Notes under the pieces: generated by a model
The model's input: only the letters and a program-made list of their open reading frames with translations
Databases searched by the model: none
What the model was told of the DNA's origin: nothing
Made by a program: the position numbers and the translations under genes
From: Istiophorus platypterus
Taxonomy: Eukaryota > Chordata > Actinopteri > Istiophoriformes > Istiophoridae
Direction: 5' to 3'
Assembly (NCBI GenBank): GCA_016859345.1
Contig: CM029122.1
Coordinates: 4,957,001 to 5,021,000 of the forward strand
DNA length: 64,000 nt
Part shown: piece after piece, positions 12,901 through 25,466 of the stretch
How positions within the stretch are numbered: position 1 is the stretch's first letter
Layout of the letters: every line of letters starts with the position of its first letter

Positions 12901-15509
12901 ATTAATGGATTTTAACTCTACATCAGTAAATGATTGCAAAAAGTTAAAAGCTATGAGATAAAATAATAAATATGATTTGAAAGCATGACACATAAAAAAA
13001 AGAAGAGATTAAAAAGTTGTAAATAAGTTAAGGCTGCGTATGTAAAAGAAGAAGACCCAAAACTATGGTTATAGGTCAGTACTTTGTTAAAGAGACAGTG
13101 GAAGAATTTTGTAATCGCCAATTCCCGGCACCTAAAAATACAAGATTCCTTCCAAAACTAAACCCAATTACTGTTTAAAAAGTGACTTTTTCTGATGCAA
13201 GACCTCGGGGCAGAAAAACTCAGGCGTGGGAAAGATCACAGTCATGGTGAGACCTGCATGTAGCCTGCATCTTTGGTAAAAGGAAAAAAAGAAAAAGAAA
13301 GAAGTGACTTCCTCAGCTGTTCGAGCTAACCACACACAGGTCATTTTTAGGTGTCTCAGCAAATGACATGTTGCTTCTCTGGTGAGAAGAGGCCTGCAAT
13401 GTTTGCTCCCGGTCGTTAATCAAATGTCATCTGGTGTCAGGCGTCCAATGGGTCGGCATGATGTACGGGGAGCATTTGTGCTTTCCACTCCCCAAAGTGA
13501 ATAAGATTAATTAAAACATAATTACATTTCAGTGTGGAGGCAGAAAAATTTCTCTGACCCTGCAATCCAGACAGGGAATTTGACAAATATAGAAATCATA
13601 ACCCTGGATTTATGTTACTGTATTAATATCAAGTAACTGAGTAAAATTTTCCTTTATAAAACTTGGGCTGTTAACATCATTAACTCTTATAAATGATAAA
13701 TGATATTTTTCTCAGCCACTTCTTGATGGCTTTGAAAATATCACAAACCTCAGATACCATTATATGTTGTACAAAAGGCTGATGCAAAATTTTGTGAGTC
13801 CAACGGTCCAGTTCGCCTTAGTACTCGGAGCACAATGGACCGTGAAAGTATTGTTGAGTCTAGACCGTGTTCATCCACATCCTGACCTGTTCAGGCAGTT
13901 TCTGTCCACGGGTGACAGAAGGGTTATTGTTACTGACAGTTATTGACAGAGCTCGCTCAGCTGACCTACGCGCCACCACTTCCTGTGTAGCTGCAGCTAG
14001 CTTCTCACAAGCCGTCCTCGGCCCCGCGGCCTCAGGCAGGTCTCTTAGCAACCTTGGAAAGGAAAACGTGTTCTTGTGTCGAGAACTGGAGACATGAGGG
14101 ACCTGAGAGGCAGGAAGCAGAGTCCTGTGGTTGAAGAGGGCCACTCATGACTTTGTGGCATTAAGTTGAGTCACCCCCCCACACACACACACACACACAC
14201 ACATCTCTATACTGAAACACTGTGGGAGTGACAAGTGCAATGTACCGCAGTACAACACATACTTTACTTGGACACAACATCCTGTATTTAGATCACGTAC
14301 TGTCTTCAATTCAGTCCACAAGACAATTTTTGAGTTGCGACTGAGGCTCAGGAAAAAAAATCCTAAGCAAAAAAGTCCTAAGCAAAGGTTTTAAATTTAC
14401 AGGAAACTTGATACAGAATTGCATTTTTGTTTTTCACTTCTACAGTATGTTTACGTGCCATATATACATAATTTATATATACATATAATATGCAGCTGAG
14501 AGCATCTAACTTATGAAAGAATTATGGCCAACATAAAAATAACAGCTGCCCACTTACACACCTGGCAGAACAAAACACAACATGAGAAATCCTGTACGTG
14601 TTTTTGGTCTAGTGCCTGTTGTGTTTGATACCAACCCACTCCTACATCTGGCCCTGGCCCAATTATTTTCACTATCTTCACATGTTCAGTGTGTAAAGCT
14701 TGTGGAGGCTTCTGCACTGGAAACAGCCGCCCACTCTTTTAAAATGAGGCATTGGTTGATTTGACTTTGATTCAGATTGAAAATCAAAAACCGTGAGCTA
14801 AAAAAACACAGAGCTGCAAAATGAAACTTAATGGGGTTGTTGTAATTGGCAAGCAACTGGTGTTATTTGCATGCAACTTGCTTATAAAATTAACATTAAC
14901 TGGATTGATTGCAGGTTAAACAACAATAAAACTTATAATTACATGCAGCCCTAAAATACACACCTTTATGGAGGGATGTGTAATGATTGTTGGATTGTCC
15001 TTCGTCGAACAGGCGGCATCACCCGTGACACCTTCCAGAAGGAGCTCTGGTGCTACGATCCTGCCACTGACAAGTGGAGCCGGCGTGCCGACATGACCGA
15101 GCTCCGCGGCCTGCACTGCATGTGCACCATCGGGGACAGGCTCTATGTCATGGGCGGCAATCACTTCCGGGGCAGCAGCGACTACGACGACGTCCTGGGC
15201 TGCGAGTACTACAGCCCCGGGACGGACCAGTGGACGGTGGTGGCGCCCATGCCCCGGGGCCAGAGCGACGTCGGCGTGACAGTGTTCAACGGGCAGATCT
15301 ACGTGGTGGGGGGTTACTCCTGGAACAGCAGGTGCATGGTAGACATCGTGCAGCGGTACGACCCGGAGCAGGACGCTTGGGACAGAGTGTTTAACGTGCT
15401 GGAGCCCCTGGGGGGGATCCGTGCCTGCACAATGACGGTCCACCTTCCAGAGGGGTCGGTGGACGAGGCTCAGATCCAGGAGTGCCTGCTGTTCACAGCA
15501 AAGAGTTGA
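6971..15509 (+). CDS. Kelch-like protein of the KLHL9/KLHL13 family (BTB-BACK-Kelch)
   Basis: Predicted substrate adaptor of a CUL3 RING ubiquitin ligase; KLHL9/KLHL13 act on Aurora B in mitosis. Exons with matching phases: 6922-6975 (probable ATG 6971, purine at -3 and G at +4), 8019-8152, 8340-8557, 8817-8949, 10011-10207, 10470-10545, 10808-11365, 11713-11892, 12322-12435 and 15013-15509. From that ATG the product is 703 aa. About the first 119 residues are a Ser/Arg- then Pro/Ala-rich extension. The BTB domain starts near residue 120 ([16 protein letters not shown]), followed by BACK. Six kelch blades carry double Gly ([48 protein letters not shown]). The kelch part is very close to mammalian KLHL9/13. 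The N-terminus is unlike them, so this may be a fish paralogue rather than the direct orthologue. The start codon is the least certain part. Confidence 0.88.
12763..12900. repeat. Short inverted-repeat (MITE-like or foldback) element in kelch-gene intron
   Basis: Left arm about 12763-12802 and right arm about 12864-12900 are imperfect reverse complements over more than 30 nt. The shared core reads TTTTGGGTTxCCAG followed by a TGGAAAA segment. Total size is about 138 bp. No clear target-site duplication is seen. It lies in the 2.6-kb intron before the last kelch exon. Confidence 0.6.
14180..14203. repeat. (AC)n microsatellite
   Basis: About 12 uninterrupted AC units preceded by a short C run, inside the last large intron of the kelch gene. 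Confidence 0.95.
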
Positions 15510-16029
15510 GAGCCTACCATAGATGGGGGCTGAGGGCAAAACAGGAAGTAGTGTGGGCTGCAAACACAAGCTGCCGGTGAGAGCGTGTCTAGCTAAGCTA
15601 ACATTAGCATTCTATAGTTAAATTCCACATCGTTCTATCGAACATCATCTTTAGCTTTAGCAACATTACCTGTCCTTGCAGTCACCATCAACCATGCAGC
15701 ATCTCTCCAGCTCTGCTGCTCGCACTCTTTCACTCTGTGGCTACTGAACCTAGGAGGAGTTGCATCCTTAATGAAAGGTCAAACACACTTTAGCAGCACT
15801 GTTTTCACAGGTCAAAGGTCAGTCAGACTGGACTCTGTGGGGCAGACAAGTTGGGATCCTTTCACTGAAATGTTTTTTGGAGTAAACGAAGCTTTAGACT
15901 TCATTTTGGAAATAATGTAGTAACAGGATATAGCTGATCATTTTATCTCTACAATAATCTCTACTGTTCTCATAAACAGACCAAAATTTGTCACAGATCT
16001 CTCTGCCGCGACAAAAACAAGGTGAGAGG

Positions 16030-16035
16030 AATAAA
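16030..16035 (+). other. Poly(A) signal AATAAA of the kelch gene
   Basis: The first AATAAA after the stop (521 nt). A second at 16372-16377 could give a longer 3' UTR. Confidence 0.45.
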
Positions 16036-17243
16036 CCGAACTTAATAGATTAGGGGATTTGTCACATAAAAGCCACAACATGATTCATTCGTGGTCTTTT
16101 TCAATTTTCTCGATGATAATTGATCTCAGACATGTACAAGAAGAAGAAATCACCTCAACAGAGAAAAAACAACGCTTTTTAAGGCGGCCCCCGCTTGACA
16201 GGGTAATATTGTTGTATGAGTCTTGCACTGGTAAAACCTCTACTGGTTCCGACTGGTTTTTAAATGTGAGCACAGTGGAAGAAAACAAGACTTTGGGGAA
16301 CAAGAATGTCCCTGTAAATATATGATACAGTGCCAGGAAATGAACCGAAACAACCTTGTTCTCGTTGAGGAAATAAAAGACGTTCTATCACAGCTCATGT
16401 ATCTTGTAGTTTCACTCACTAGCGTTACTGCTGTGTGAGAGAAGTGGGTTGCTCAGCTGATCCCACACCACTAGGATTTATTGTGATGTAATAATAAAAG
16501 ACATGGATGTAGGTGGATAAAACATGAATAATCGTTCATTTTAATGAGGAACCTTGTCATTAAATACAATTGTAATTAAACTGTAAGCATGAGGAATGTA
16601 GGCTGCAATATAAAATGTGGCTATTCTCCCATTTTATCCTTTAATTACATAGTGAAAAGAAGGTTTTTTTTAAGTCTGAATGGTTACAGCACTTTCTTCT
16701 TTTGTATAATTTATATTTAATTTCCTCTGAAATGCCTATTTGTTCCTTTTATTCCCCACAGTTTTCTTCCACTATATATACATTTAAGTACCAATACGAA
16801 CCAGTTTTATTTTATTGGTTATTGATATATACAAGAAATTTACACTGAAAATCACAGGGTGTTTTAAAGTGTTATCAATAAAACAGGTGACTGTTCATTT
16901 TTGGTGTCTTTTTACCTAAAGGCTCTTGTTAAAGAATCTTCTTTGATTCAACAAAAAAATAGCCTGTGGTTCTTTTTAAAAAAAGGAAAAGCTTGAATTT
17001 AATTGCTGTGCCCTTATGCTATAATGCTGGCTCGTCAGTTACTTTCATATGATACGTTTTGTTATGTTTTGTATATTTATATTGATATGCAGTGTTTTAA
17101 GATGAAGATAAATAAACTGCTGATTACGCTTCTCATGTTACACCAAGAGTCATATTATTCCCTGTCTCGGCGAAGGCCAAACTCCTGTCAGCCACAAAGA
17201 CAACCAGACAACTTGGACGTCCTTCAGCAGCAACAACCACATG

Positions 17244-17244
<1 letters not shown>

Positions 17245-17276
<32 letters not shown>

Positions 17277-17322
17277 AACACACAAATACACACACACACC
17301 GTCACACAAATACACACACACA
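17245..17322. repeat. Interrupted CA microsatellite
   Basis: A run of about 15 CA units followed by shorter CA blocks broken by AAATA and GTCACACAAA. Confidence 0.95.
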
Positions 17323-18550
17323 GCGTCTTTGTCTGTTGAAAGTGAATGACATTGAAACTGCCCTTGAAAGTTCATCCTCCACCCCATTCCAGTACAAACA
17401 ACTGTGATATCGACACCAGAGACAAATAGGAAAAAGCAGATAGTTACTGAACATTAGTATAGAGTTTCATGATACTCTGAAAGTTTCAAAATCAGTGATA
17501 TTTTCAAAGATGCCCAAAGCTATTTCGAATCCACTTTAGTGGCATTCTTTTTTTCTGCACAGGATTTGTACTCTGTTGCGCACTTGATTAAAATAAAACA
17601 AATCATCTGTATAGAACTTTACAAGGAAATCTATGTGGCTCAACACCAAGAGACTGAATTTTTTATGATCCTGCCTAAAAACGGAAATGCATTAAAAAAA
17701 AAGAAAAAAAAAGGCCACAGTCAAATGTAATTCTAAATGTTTACATACATGCTGAATCTGATCAGAGCGATGATTATGTCACACTAACGCTGCAAACACA
17801 CTGAGTTTTGGCCACACGTCCAATTTGACCGAGTGGCAGCGTTCCGCAGCCAACTGATGCAATTCACTAAGTTCAGGGAAAAAAATGTATTCGGCCTTCT
17901 GGCAGACACGTGGCACCTTGAAATGTCTGGTCTTGTTTTATTGTGCTGGCCTTGTAGTTTCTCTCAGTGGGCCTTGTCTGTACTTTTAAAGGAACTTTGT
18001 GAAATTGTTGATCCTAATCTCTACACAAAGAAACATAAAAAGGATCTGACCTCCCAGAGTCACATCACTGCATTTTAGGGCAGATAATTCATTTTTTCTT
18101 CTGCTGCTGTTGGGCACTGTGAAGAAAAAGGATTAAAATATACAAAGTTTTCCTAACAGGGAATCAACAGTGTTAAACAAAGCTGATTTCACTCCGAAAG
18201 GAAAGAAACAGTAAAAGTCTGAATAATGGAGGGAAAAGACTGTTAAACTGCAGCATACTAAAGCAAAAAAAATTCTCAAAAATGTCATGTCTAGGAACCT
18301 ACAAGTCAGCACGTTAAATCTTTAGGTGTTTAAAATTGTGCGAAATCTGAAAAACAAAAGTTTTCCCATGAAAAATCTGACAGTTAGAAGAAGTGCTAAG
18401 ATCCCTTACTGAAGCAAATCATTTACATAACACAAACACTGTTACATTTAAAATTATTTTAAAAAATGGACTCAAGTGAAAGTGCAGAATTATTACGTGC
18501 AAAAAGTCCTTCAACACCATAGAGTCTGCCCCCCTCCAAAAAAACAACAC

Positions 18551-18696
18551 TGTCCTTGTCCTTTAAAAGGTTCCCATTTTTATCTGGCTCACATCTTTGG
18601 CAATCAACACATGTCCATCCCACTATTCCACATTGCCTCACAGCACATTGTCAGGTCTATCTCGTCTCTTCTCTGGCGTTAAATAAGGGTGAAGGA
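18551..18696 (+). promoter_or_regulatory. Putative hsd3b upstream promoter segment (copy 1 of a duplicated block)
   Basis: Lies 156 to 301 nt upstream of the hsd3b ATG. It carries a TTTAAAAGG TATA-like box at about 18562-18570 and is repeated at roughly 93% identity in intron 1 (19278-19429). Position and the TATA-like box suggest core promoter. It could instead be a dispersed repeat that landed twice. No start site is mapped. Confidence 0.4.
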
Positions 18697-18851
18697 CCGA
18701 GGCTGGGACGTCAGAAGGTGCCATCACCGACACTGAAGTTGTATTCTTCTTTATTTTTATCTTTTTTTTTCCACTTTGAGCTCATTCTCCCAAGGAGGCT
18801 CGTCTGGAAGTCTCTGAAAGAGGAGCATCGGAAGGAGAGCGCTACCTGGCC

Positions 18852-21800
18852 ATGTCTCTGAGAGGTGATGTGTGTGTGGTGACGGGAGCCAGCGGGTTGC
18901 TGGGGAGGAGTCTGGTGCGGCTGCTGCTGGAGGAAGAGCAAATGGCCGAGATCCGACTGCTGGACATAAGCGTGAAGCCCCAACTTTTACAGACTCTGGA
19001 GGGTAAAATTCATCTCCACACTATTCTTTGTTATTTGTCCTCTCTGGAGCCAAGATGAAATTTTCTGATATAAAAACACATTAAAAGTACAAGAGTAGGT
19101 TTGTCTCATATATCAATTTTATTAAAAACAAAATTGGTATTACAGAATAAATCTAAATATAGGGGCTTTAAACTGAAGCTTTTCCTACTGACAGCAAAAG
19201 GCTGCCACATAGCAACAGCACATGATATTGTGCAGTGCAGGAGCGAAATTTGGTTATTAGAAATAATTAAGGTTTTATGTCCTTGTCCTATAAAAGGTTC
19301 CATCCCCCATTTTTATCTGGCTCACATCTTTGGCAATCAACACATGTCCATCCCACCTTTCCACATTGTCTCACAGCACATAGTCAGGCCTTTCTCGTCA
19401 CTTCCCTGGCGTTACATAAGGGTGAAGGAAATATTTAGGAAATATTGGTATTTGTAGAGTGAACAGAGAAGGAGTAGAGGTCGGTACTGACTCCAACCAG
19501 CTTTGTATCACAGTATGCAAGAAAAAATACTAGGACAACTTCCCTTTAAAATATGACAGGATTTATTAACATCAGTAATATCAATCTCCAATCAATATCA
19601 CTTCTGTCTAACAGATCTTATCATATGCTCGAACTACTGGCTACCAACCACAGATCCCAAACAAGTATTGGCGTGTGTGTGTGTGGAAATCTGGCGAGTG
19701 TAATGGCGGCTCGCCGGTAACACGTGACTTAAACATAGGAGAACAGCATGATCGGGAAGTTCAAACTTCCCTGCGCTCAGGTGTTCATGTAAGGATGTGT
19801 GTTTGTTAGTAAGGAAGACAAAGGTAGAAGTGTTCAGCAGCAATGTTCTGGCAATCGTGATCGAGGGGCAGTGTTTATCTGTGTTACGCAGAGACTCGCT
19901 CGGCTCAGCTGATGAGCGGTGTGAGTCTGGACCTTTAAACACCTTTAAAACATTTAAACACCTCAGGGCTATTTTATATTTGTACTGACTAATTTACAGT
20001 TTTTCACGGGACAGCAACTGTGGGATTATTCAGGGATAAAGGCCATAAGAAAATGCTATAGACATTGTTATCAAACAGACAGTATATATATATATATATA
20101 TGAAATATCAAGCCTTACATTTCATTGTGACGTTTCAATCTTGATTTGTGTAAAAGACTGTCGAGGTGACACAAGGCTGGTTGTTTTCGAGGGGGACATA
20201 AGGGACAGTGAACTCGTGAAGAGAGCCTGTCGAGGTGCGTCGGTCGTCTTCCACATCGCGTCAGTCATCGATGTCCAGGGGTCCATGGAGTACAGCGAGA
20301 TGTATGGGGTCAACGTCAAAGGTGAGGCATGGCTTTGATCCAGCCAAATTTCTGCTAGGTGACTCCATACTGTTCTGTCTCTGTTTTGTTATTTTACCTC
20401 TTTTAGAGATTAGATTTGGTAAATTATTTAAAATTCTTTACTTAATCATCAAGACATTAGGTACAATATGCATATATCAATAAGGTAGATGCCGATGAAG
20501 CAGAACATTTCAAACTTTTTTCATTTATTTCTGGTGGATTTTCTGATACTTAAACGGACATTGACTTCTCTCAGTGTTTACCCTTTTGTCTGTGTTCATA
20601 CTTATATTGACATTTCAGAAATCATCGACTGACTCTCAGCACTTACACCAAAACTTTAAACAGCTTTCAGGATTTATTTTCTATACTCATTTGTTTTCAT
20701 GGGCAGAGGTGTTTTCATATAGTTTTTATAACCTTTATATATTTTGGATATTTATATTTTTGACATAGCTTGTGCTGGGTCTGCTTGGAACTACTGCTGA
20801 ACAAAGTTACGTTGTATTTTTCTGTGAATTACAATAAAGTATCCGGCTGTCTATCTATTATATCAACTGAGGCATCAGCAGCTTTCAGTACCCAAAGTAC
20901 CCAACAGTTACTACTTTCTGTGCTCGCGCTCCAACTGAAACTTCCACTTTTTTTTTTTTTAACGCTTCACTGTAATTTCAGCTGACTTCACTTCCTTTTC
21001 AACAGGCGTTCATCATTACACACCCGAACTTCCACTTTCGTTACAACATTTAACATTGACTTGATGAGTTTAGACTTTGTCATTCCTGCCGTTTGTGTTG
21101 CCAGACTGGGCCACATTTATTTAGTTGGGAGAGTAAACATGACTTTGTGCAGGCTATGATCACTTGGGTTCATTTGTAACACTCAGGCCGTATAAGAAAA
21201 AAACAAAACAAAAAAAACAGCAATCGTGGAGCACTGAAACCAACTCAGCAACCAATGACTGATGAGAGATTACCAGCAAAACCAAATGTTGAAACTTCAA
21301 GGTTTTTTTTTCATGGTGTCGGGGCTCTGTGATAAAAGCCTTGCATATGGTCTGTGTATAGGAGTAAAACTTGATATTTAATGCACCATTATCTCAAAGA
21401 CTTATAAAATTTTACATTATTGTAACCATAGTTTTGTGTTTGTCTATTTGTACTGATGAATTAGAGGAGGATTGGAGACTTGGACCACTTTTCTGACAAC
21501 ACTACCTGCCATACAAAGCCCTTTCAAAAAGCTTTGCATATTTCAACGACTGTTTTTTCAGTAGCTTTTCCAGTCTTTTGCTGCAGCCCTTGGCCTGAAT
21601 GAACAAGATGGCCTAAGTCAGTTTGTCTTATTTCTAATCTGTTAAATTTCCTGTTGTTGTAAAACCGAAGCAAAGCTTGCTCACCTCTGAGATAAGAGAG
21701 AGAGAGAGGAAAATATTGACTGAGCTTTTTATATTTTACATGAACTCAAGAGTATCGCTGCTTTGCAGGAACACAGGTTCTTCTGGAGTCATGCACTCAG

Positions 21801-22577
21801 GAGAACGTGGTGTCCTTCATCTACACCAGCACCATCGAGGTGATAGGACCAAACTCCAGGGGCGAACCCATAATTAACGGCAATGAGGATTCAGCTTATG
21901 ACTCCAGTCTGAAGTTTCCCTACAGCAAGACCAAGAAGGAGGCTGAGCAAAGGGCCCTGCAGGCCCATGACGAGGTGCTCCAGAACGGTGGCCGACTGGC
22001 CACCTGCGCCCTCAGGCCAATGTACATCTTCGGGGAGGGAGACCGCTTCCTTCTGGGCCACATGGCCGACGGGATACGCAACAGAAACGTGCTGTTACGA
22101 TTCTCCCGGCCCGAGGCCCGCGTGAATCCTGTCTACGTGGGCAACGTGGCTGTGGCTCACCTCCAAGCAGCTCGCAGCCTCAAAGATCCAGAGAGAAGGA
22201 ATGTCGTCGGTGGGAAGTTTTACCTCATCTCTGATGACACGCCGCATGTGAGTTACTCAGACTTCAACCACATCATGATGTCCCCTCTGGGCTTCAACAT
22301 TCAGGGGAAAACCCTGCTGCCGCTCCGCCTGCTCTACGTCATCTGTTTCTTTTTGGAGGTCCTGTGCATGATGCTCCGGCCTTTTGTGCGTGTGGTGCCG
22401 CCGCTGAATCAGCATCTCCTCACGTTGATGAATACGACGTTCACCTTCTCCTACCAAAGAGCTGAGAGGGACCTGGGGTACAGCCCCAGATACAGCTGGG
22501 AGGAAGCGCGCAAACGCACCATTGAATGGCTTGCCTCGCAGCTGCCGATAGAGAGGGAACGAATAAGAGTTAAATGA
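18852..22577 (+). CDS. hsd3b1: 3-beta-hydroxysteroid dehydrogenase/delta-5-delta-4 isomerase
   Basis: Converts delta-5-3-beta-hydroxysteroids such as pregnenolone and DHEA to delta-4-3-ketosteroids, in ER and mitochondrial inner membranes of steroidogenic cells. Three exons: 18852-19002, 20157-20321 and 21769-22577, each junction in phase 1, giving 374 aa, the usual length in fish. An N-terminal Rossmann motif TGASGLLG (residues 11-18) and Asp38 indicate NAD use. The short-chain-dehydrogenase catalytic pair is Tyr157-x3-Lys161 (YSKTK), with Ser/Thr at 126-127. A hydrophobic segment near residues 288-310 matches the membrane anchor of the family. The start follows the 5' segment directly and gives the conserved N-terminus. 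Neighbouring hao2 supports the HSD3B1/2 type over HSD3B7. The number suffix is inferred from synteny and length. Confidence 0.93.
19278..19429 (+). repeat. Second copy of the hsd3b upstream block, inside hsd3b intron 1
   Basis: A direct repeat of 18551-18696 lying 727 nt downstream. I count about 10 substitutions and one 6-nt insertion. Here the TATA-like box is the better consensus TATAAAAGG (about 19289-19297). See the finding on a possible internal promoter. Confidence 0.85.
20080..20102. repeat. (TA)n microsatellite in hsd3b intron 1
   Basis: About 11 TA units, 55 nt before the second hsd3b exon. Confidence 0.9.
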
Positions 22578-22687
22578 TCACCGAAAAGTTGTTAGCACTA
22601 TATCAACCCTTTCGACTTAAAACTACATTTATTCACAACTAATTGTCTCTGGTTTTGTATAAAAAAGTTTCTAGTTACTTCAGATGC

Positions 22688-22693
22688 AATAAA
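22688..22693 (+). other. Poly(A) signal AATAAA of hsd3b
   Basis: Consensus hexamer 111 nt after the stop codon, giving a compact 3' UTR. Confidence 0.6.
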
Positions 22694-24867
22694 ACCAAAA
22701 CCAAGACCTTTCCAGAAATGCTGTGTTGTCTAAATTAAACCACATACGACCCCAGTATCTGGTGTGACCATCCACCCGCCATCCACCACAAGCAACTCCT
22801 GGTGACTGCCTATAACGTACTGCTTCTTTTGTTCATTCAAAAAGGAAAATGTTGCCTCTTTGGCCAAGGATTATGCTGCCACCGCAACATGTTTTGTTGT
22901 ATATGAAGGTGATTCCCAGGAGATGGTCCCGACTGTATTAAAACTGATTCAGAAAACAAATAAAAGCAAGATTTTTCATTAAAAAAAACAGCTGCAAGGT
23001 TTAAGGTAGTGGTCCAGCAGATTGCACAGCCAAGTTGACCCCCCCCCGTCATCTGGATTAAATACCCACAGTCTCCACCCATACCATTACAACCCATATT
23101 TACAGTTTAATCTCACAATATTTACATGCACAAAGTGCAAGTGACTATTGTTTAATACAGATTAAATCAAATTCATAATAATTGGAGAAATACCAGACAA
23201 AAGCCAAAATTAACAAAACAAAACAAAACAAAACACAACCCCCCCCTTCTAATAACTTGGTTCAGCCCAACGAGCTAATTGGCAGCTTGAAAACTCCATG
23301 AACCGATCCCCCCCCAGGAAGTAGACCTCAAAGACAAAGTGCTTAGATGGGTCCCCAAAGTAGAAGCGCAACATGACAAAAAAAAATGGACTTCCTGTGC
23401 CTCAATGTGAGACTGTGTTTTTTCACCTTAGTGAGGAGGATGCTTTCCTGCTCATATAGATCATTGGTTTATTTCCGTTTGTGTTTTTACGCTTGAATGA
23501 CATCATCCTCCTGCAGTAATAGAAAGCAATAAAAACATGCTTAGTGAAGATTGTCTGTATATACAACAAAATAAAAACTTGAGAACAAAAAAAATCAGAT
23601 CTTCAAGCAGTTCACTATCACCTGTGGTCCCTGTACCATATGAACGTATATGTATATGGATGTAGCCTGTACTGTTAAAGTTCATGGGAATAGCCAAAAA
23701 AAAATGTCATTGTACATTTTCATCTATTTTGAACAGTAAAACTCAAAATAAGGGAACTAGTCAAATGTTTACGTGATGCATTATCAATTCGTGACTCATG
23801 ACGATTCTGTGCATAAATAATGCAGCGTATATAATGCATCCTGAATTTCTTTTGCTCAGTATTAAAGAATCATCAAGTTGCTATGAATTCATACTATCAG
23901 TTAGTACTTATTGCATGCTCAGTTAATTATCATTATTATATTATTTATAGTAATTTCTTACATCAATTTAAATGCCATTGAATTAGCTGTAATACAGCCC
24001 CATGCAGCTGTTTTTCCTCTCTGAAAGAAGAACATTACACTACATTTCTGCACAGGAACTTGAAGCTGATTTTATTAGGCGAGTGATGTGTAATGTTGAC
24101 AAATCCCATTTAGATTTATGACACAACATTAATACCAAGGTTTTCTTTCTCACTTCAACGCACTGTCAACTGTTGATGCACAGGCAACTGGCATCTGATT
24201 GACATTATTTGTTTTTAGTGCCTTTTCTTTGCTACACTTCCCTCAGCAAAAAAAAAGGAAAAGAAATCATGATAAAATATTGTATATATAAGAAAATAAA
24301 ATGCAGCACTCATCAACTTAACCTTATCGCCCCCAAAGGAAAAGTTATCTTCCATTATCATTGTGTGAGGTTTGAAGCAAACAGACTTCTGGAACGGAAA
24401 AACAACCAGTAGCTGGAAAAGAGTGAAAATGTGTTTTCCTCTTATTTTTTTCTACTGAGGTCTCAAATATTATTAAGTTCCGAATCGCAATGGGATTAAC
24501 ACCAAGACCAACAAAACAATGCCAACTCCAGGAAATATCCCTGACCCATTTTCCTGTTGAAGGACGACATTCTTCTGTAATTGCTACCTCACAACTAGAG
24601 GCAAGATGCAATATGACTGCAGCAAACTACACAGTTATTTTAGGATCCACAGTTATAATTTAGTCAGAAAACAGCAGACAGGGAAGTGAGTTAACAGGTC
24701 AAAGCCACTGGAATAAACTAAAAGCTGCACTGAGGGTTTTGATAGCGTTTTTACAAAGAGTACTGATTATGTAATGGAGCGTTGATGGTAGAAAGATCAA
24801 TCAGCTGATGATTGATTTCCACTCAGACACAACGGGGTGACCTCCCCTCACTATATCCTAACCACAC

Positions 24868-24938
24868 AAACACACACACACATACACACAAACACTATGC
24901 TACAAACACACACATTCATTTTCACCCACACACACAAA
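24868..24938. repeat. CA-rich degenerate microsatellite
   Basis: Interrupted CA tracts mixed with ATA and TTC units. Confidence 0.85.
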
Positions 24939-25466
24939 CCAGCGGAGGGCCAGGCCAGAGTCCAGCATCTCTGAACAAACAGCCATTGAACGCCAATGAG
25001 GTCACAGATTCACCGCCTGGCAAAGAGCTTCACCCACTTGTCGGCAGGCACAAAACCAGTCTGGGGAAGAGGAAAAAAAACCCCACTGACTAATGTGAAA
25101 AGGACAAGGGGAAGGTTTGTGTTGGAGTTTGACTGGAGCTTTACAGGAAAGAGACACCCAGCAAACTCTGGCTGGATTATTAGAAACGTTTTCTTGCTTT
25201 CTTTTTTGGACTCCTTTGAACTGGTCTTTATGGTTTCCTGCCTCACTTCAGGCCACGCTATTTGGCAGTAAGAGGCTGAGTAGCGGTTTCAGAGTTAGAG
25301 TTCTGTGCAGATCTGGGATATTTGACCCAGAGCCAGGAAGCGATCTCCCTCCACCAAATCTGGGGCCGGGGAGGAAAGCCGAGCGCAGCTGAGCACCGAA
25401 GCTCCCGGGGCAGCTACTCTCCCCAGTTGCCTCTGTGCTACTGCAGAGATTCCTCAGGACTTCAGG

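Larger units (their letters stand above)
15510..18550. other. Kelch-gene 3' UTR and intergenic region
   Basis: No coding exons are seen. It contains the kelch-gene 3' UTR with AATAAA at 16030 and 16372, AT-rich sequence and the CA-rich repeat at 17245-17322. The open frames here are short, lack homology I can recognise, and show no splice logic. Confidence 0.6.
22578..25466. other. hsd3b 3' UTR and spacer to pla1a
   Basis: No additional gene is seen. It begins with the hsd3b 3' UTR (AATAAA at 22688), then AT-rich DNA with short A-runs, an (AAAAC)n patch near 23215-23237 and a CA-rich patch at 24868-24938. GC content rises from about 25320 towards the pla1a start, where the promoter is likely, but no TATA box is evident. 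Confidence 0.6.

Noticed and set aside
14916..15569. Minus-strand open frame over the last kelch exon
   Set aside because: Antisense shadow; the plus strand encodes the final kelch blades in frame with upstream exons.
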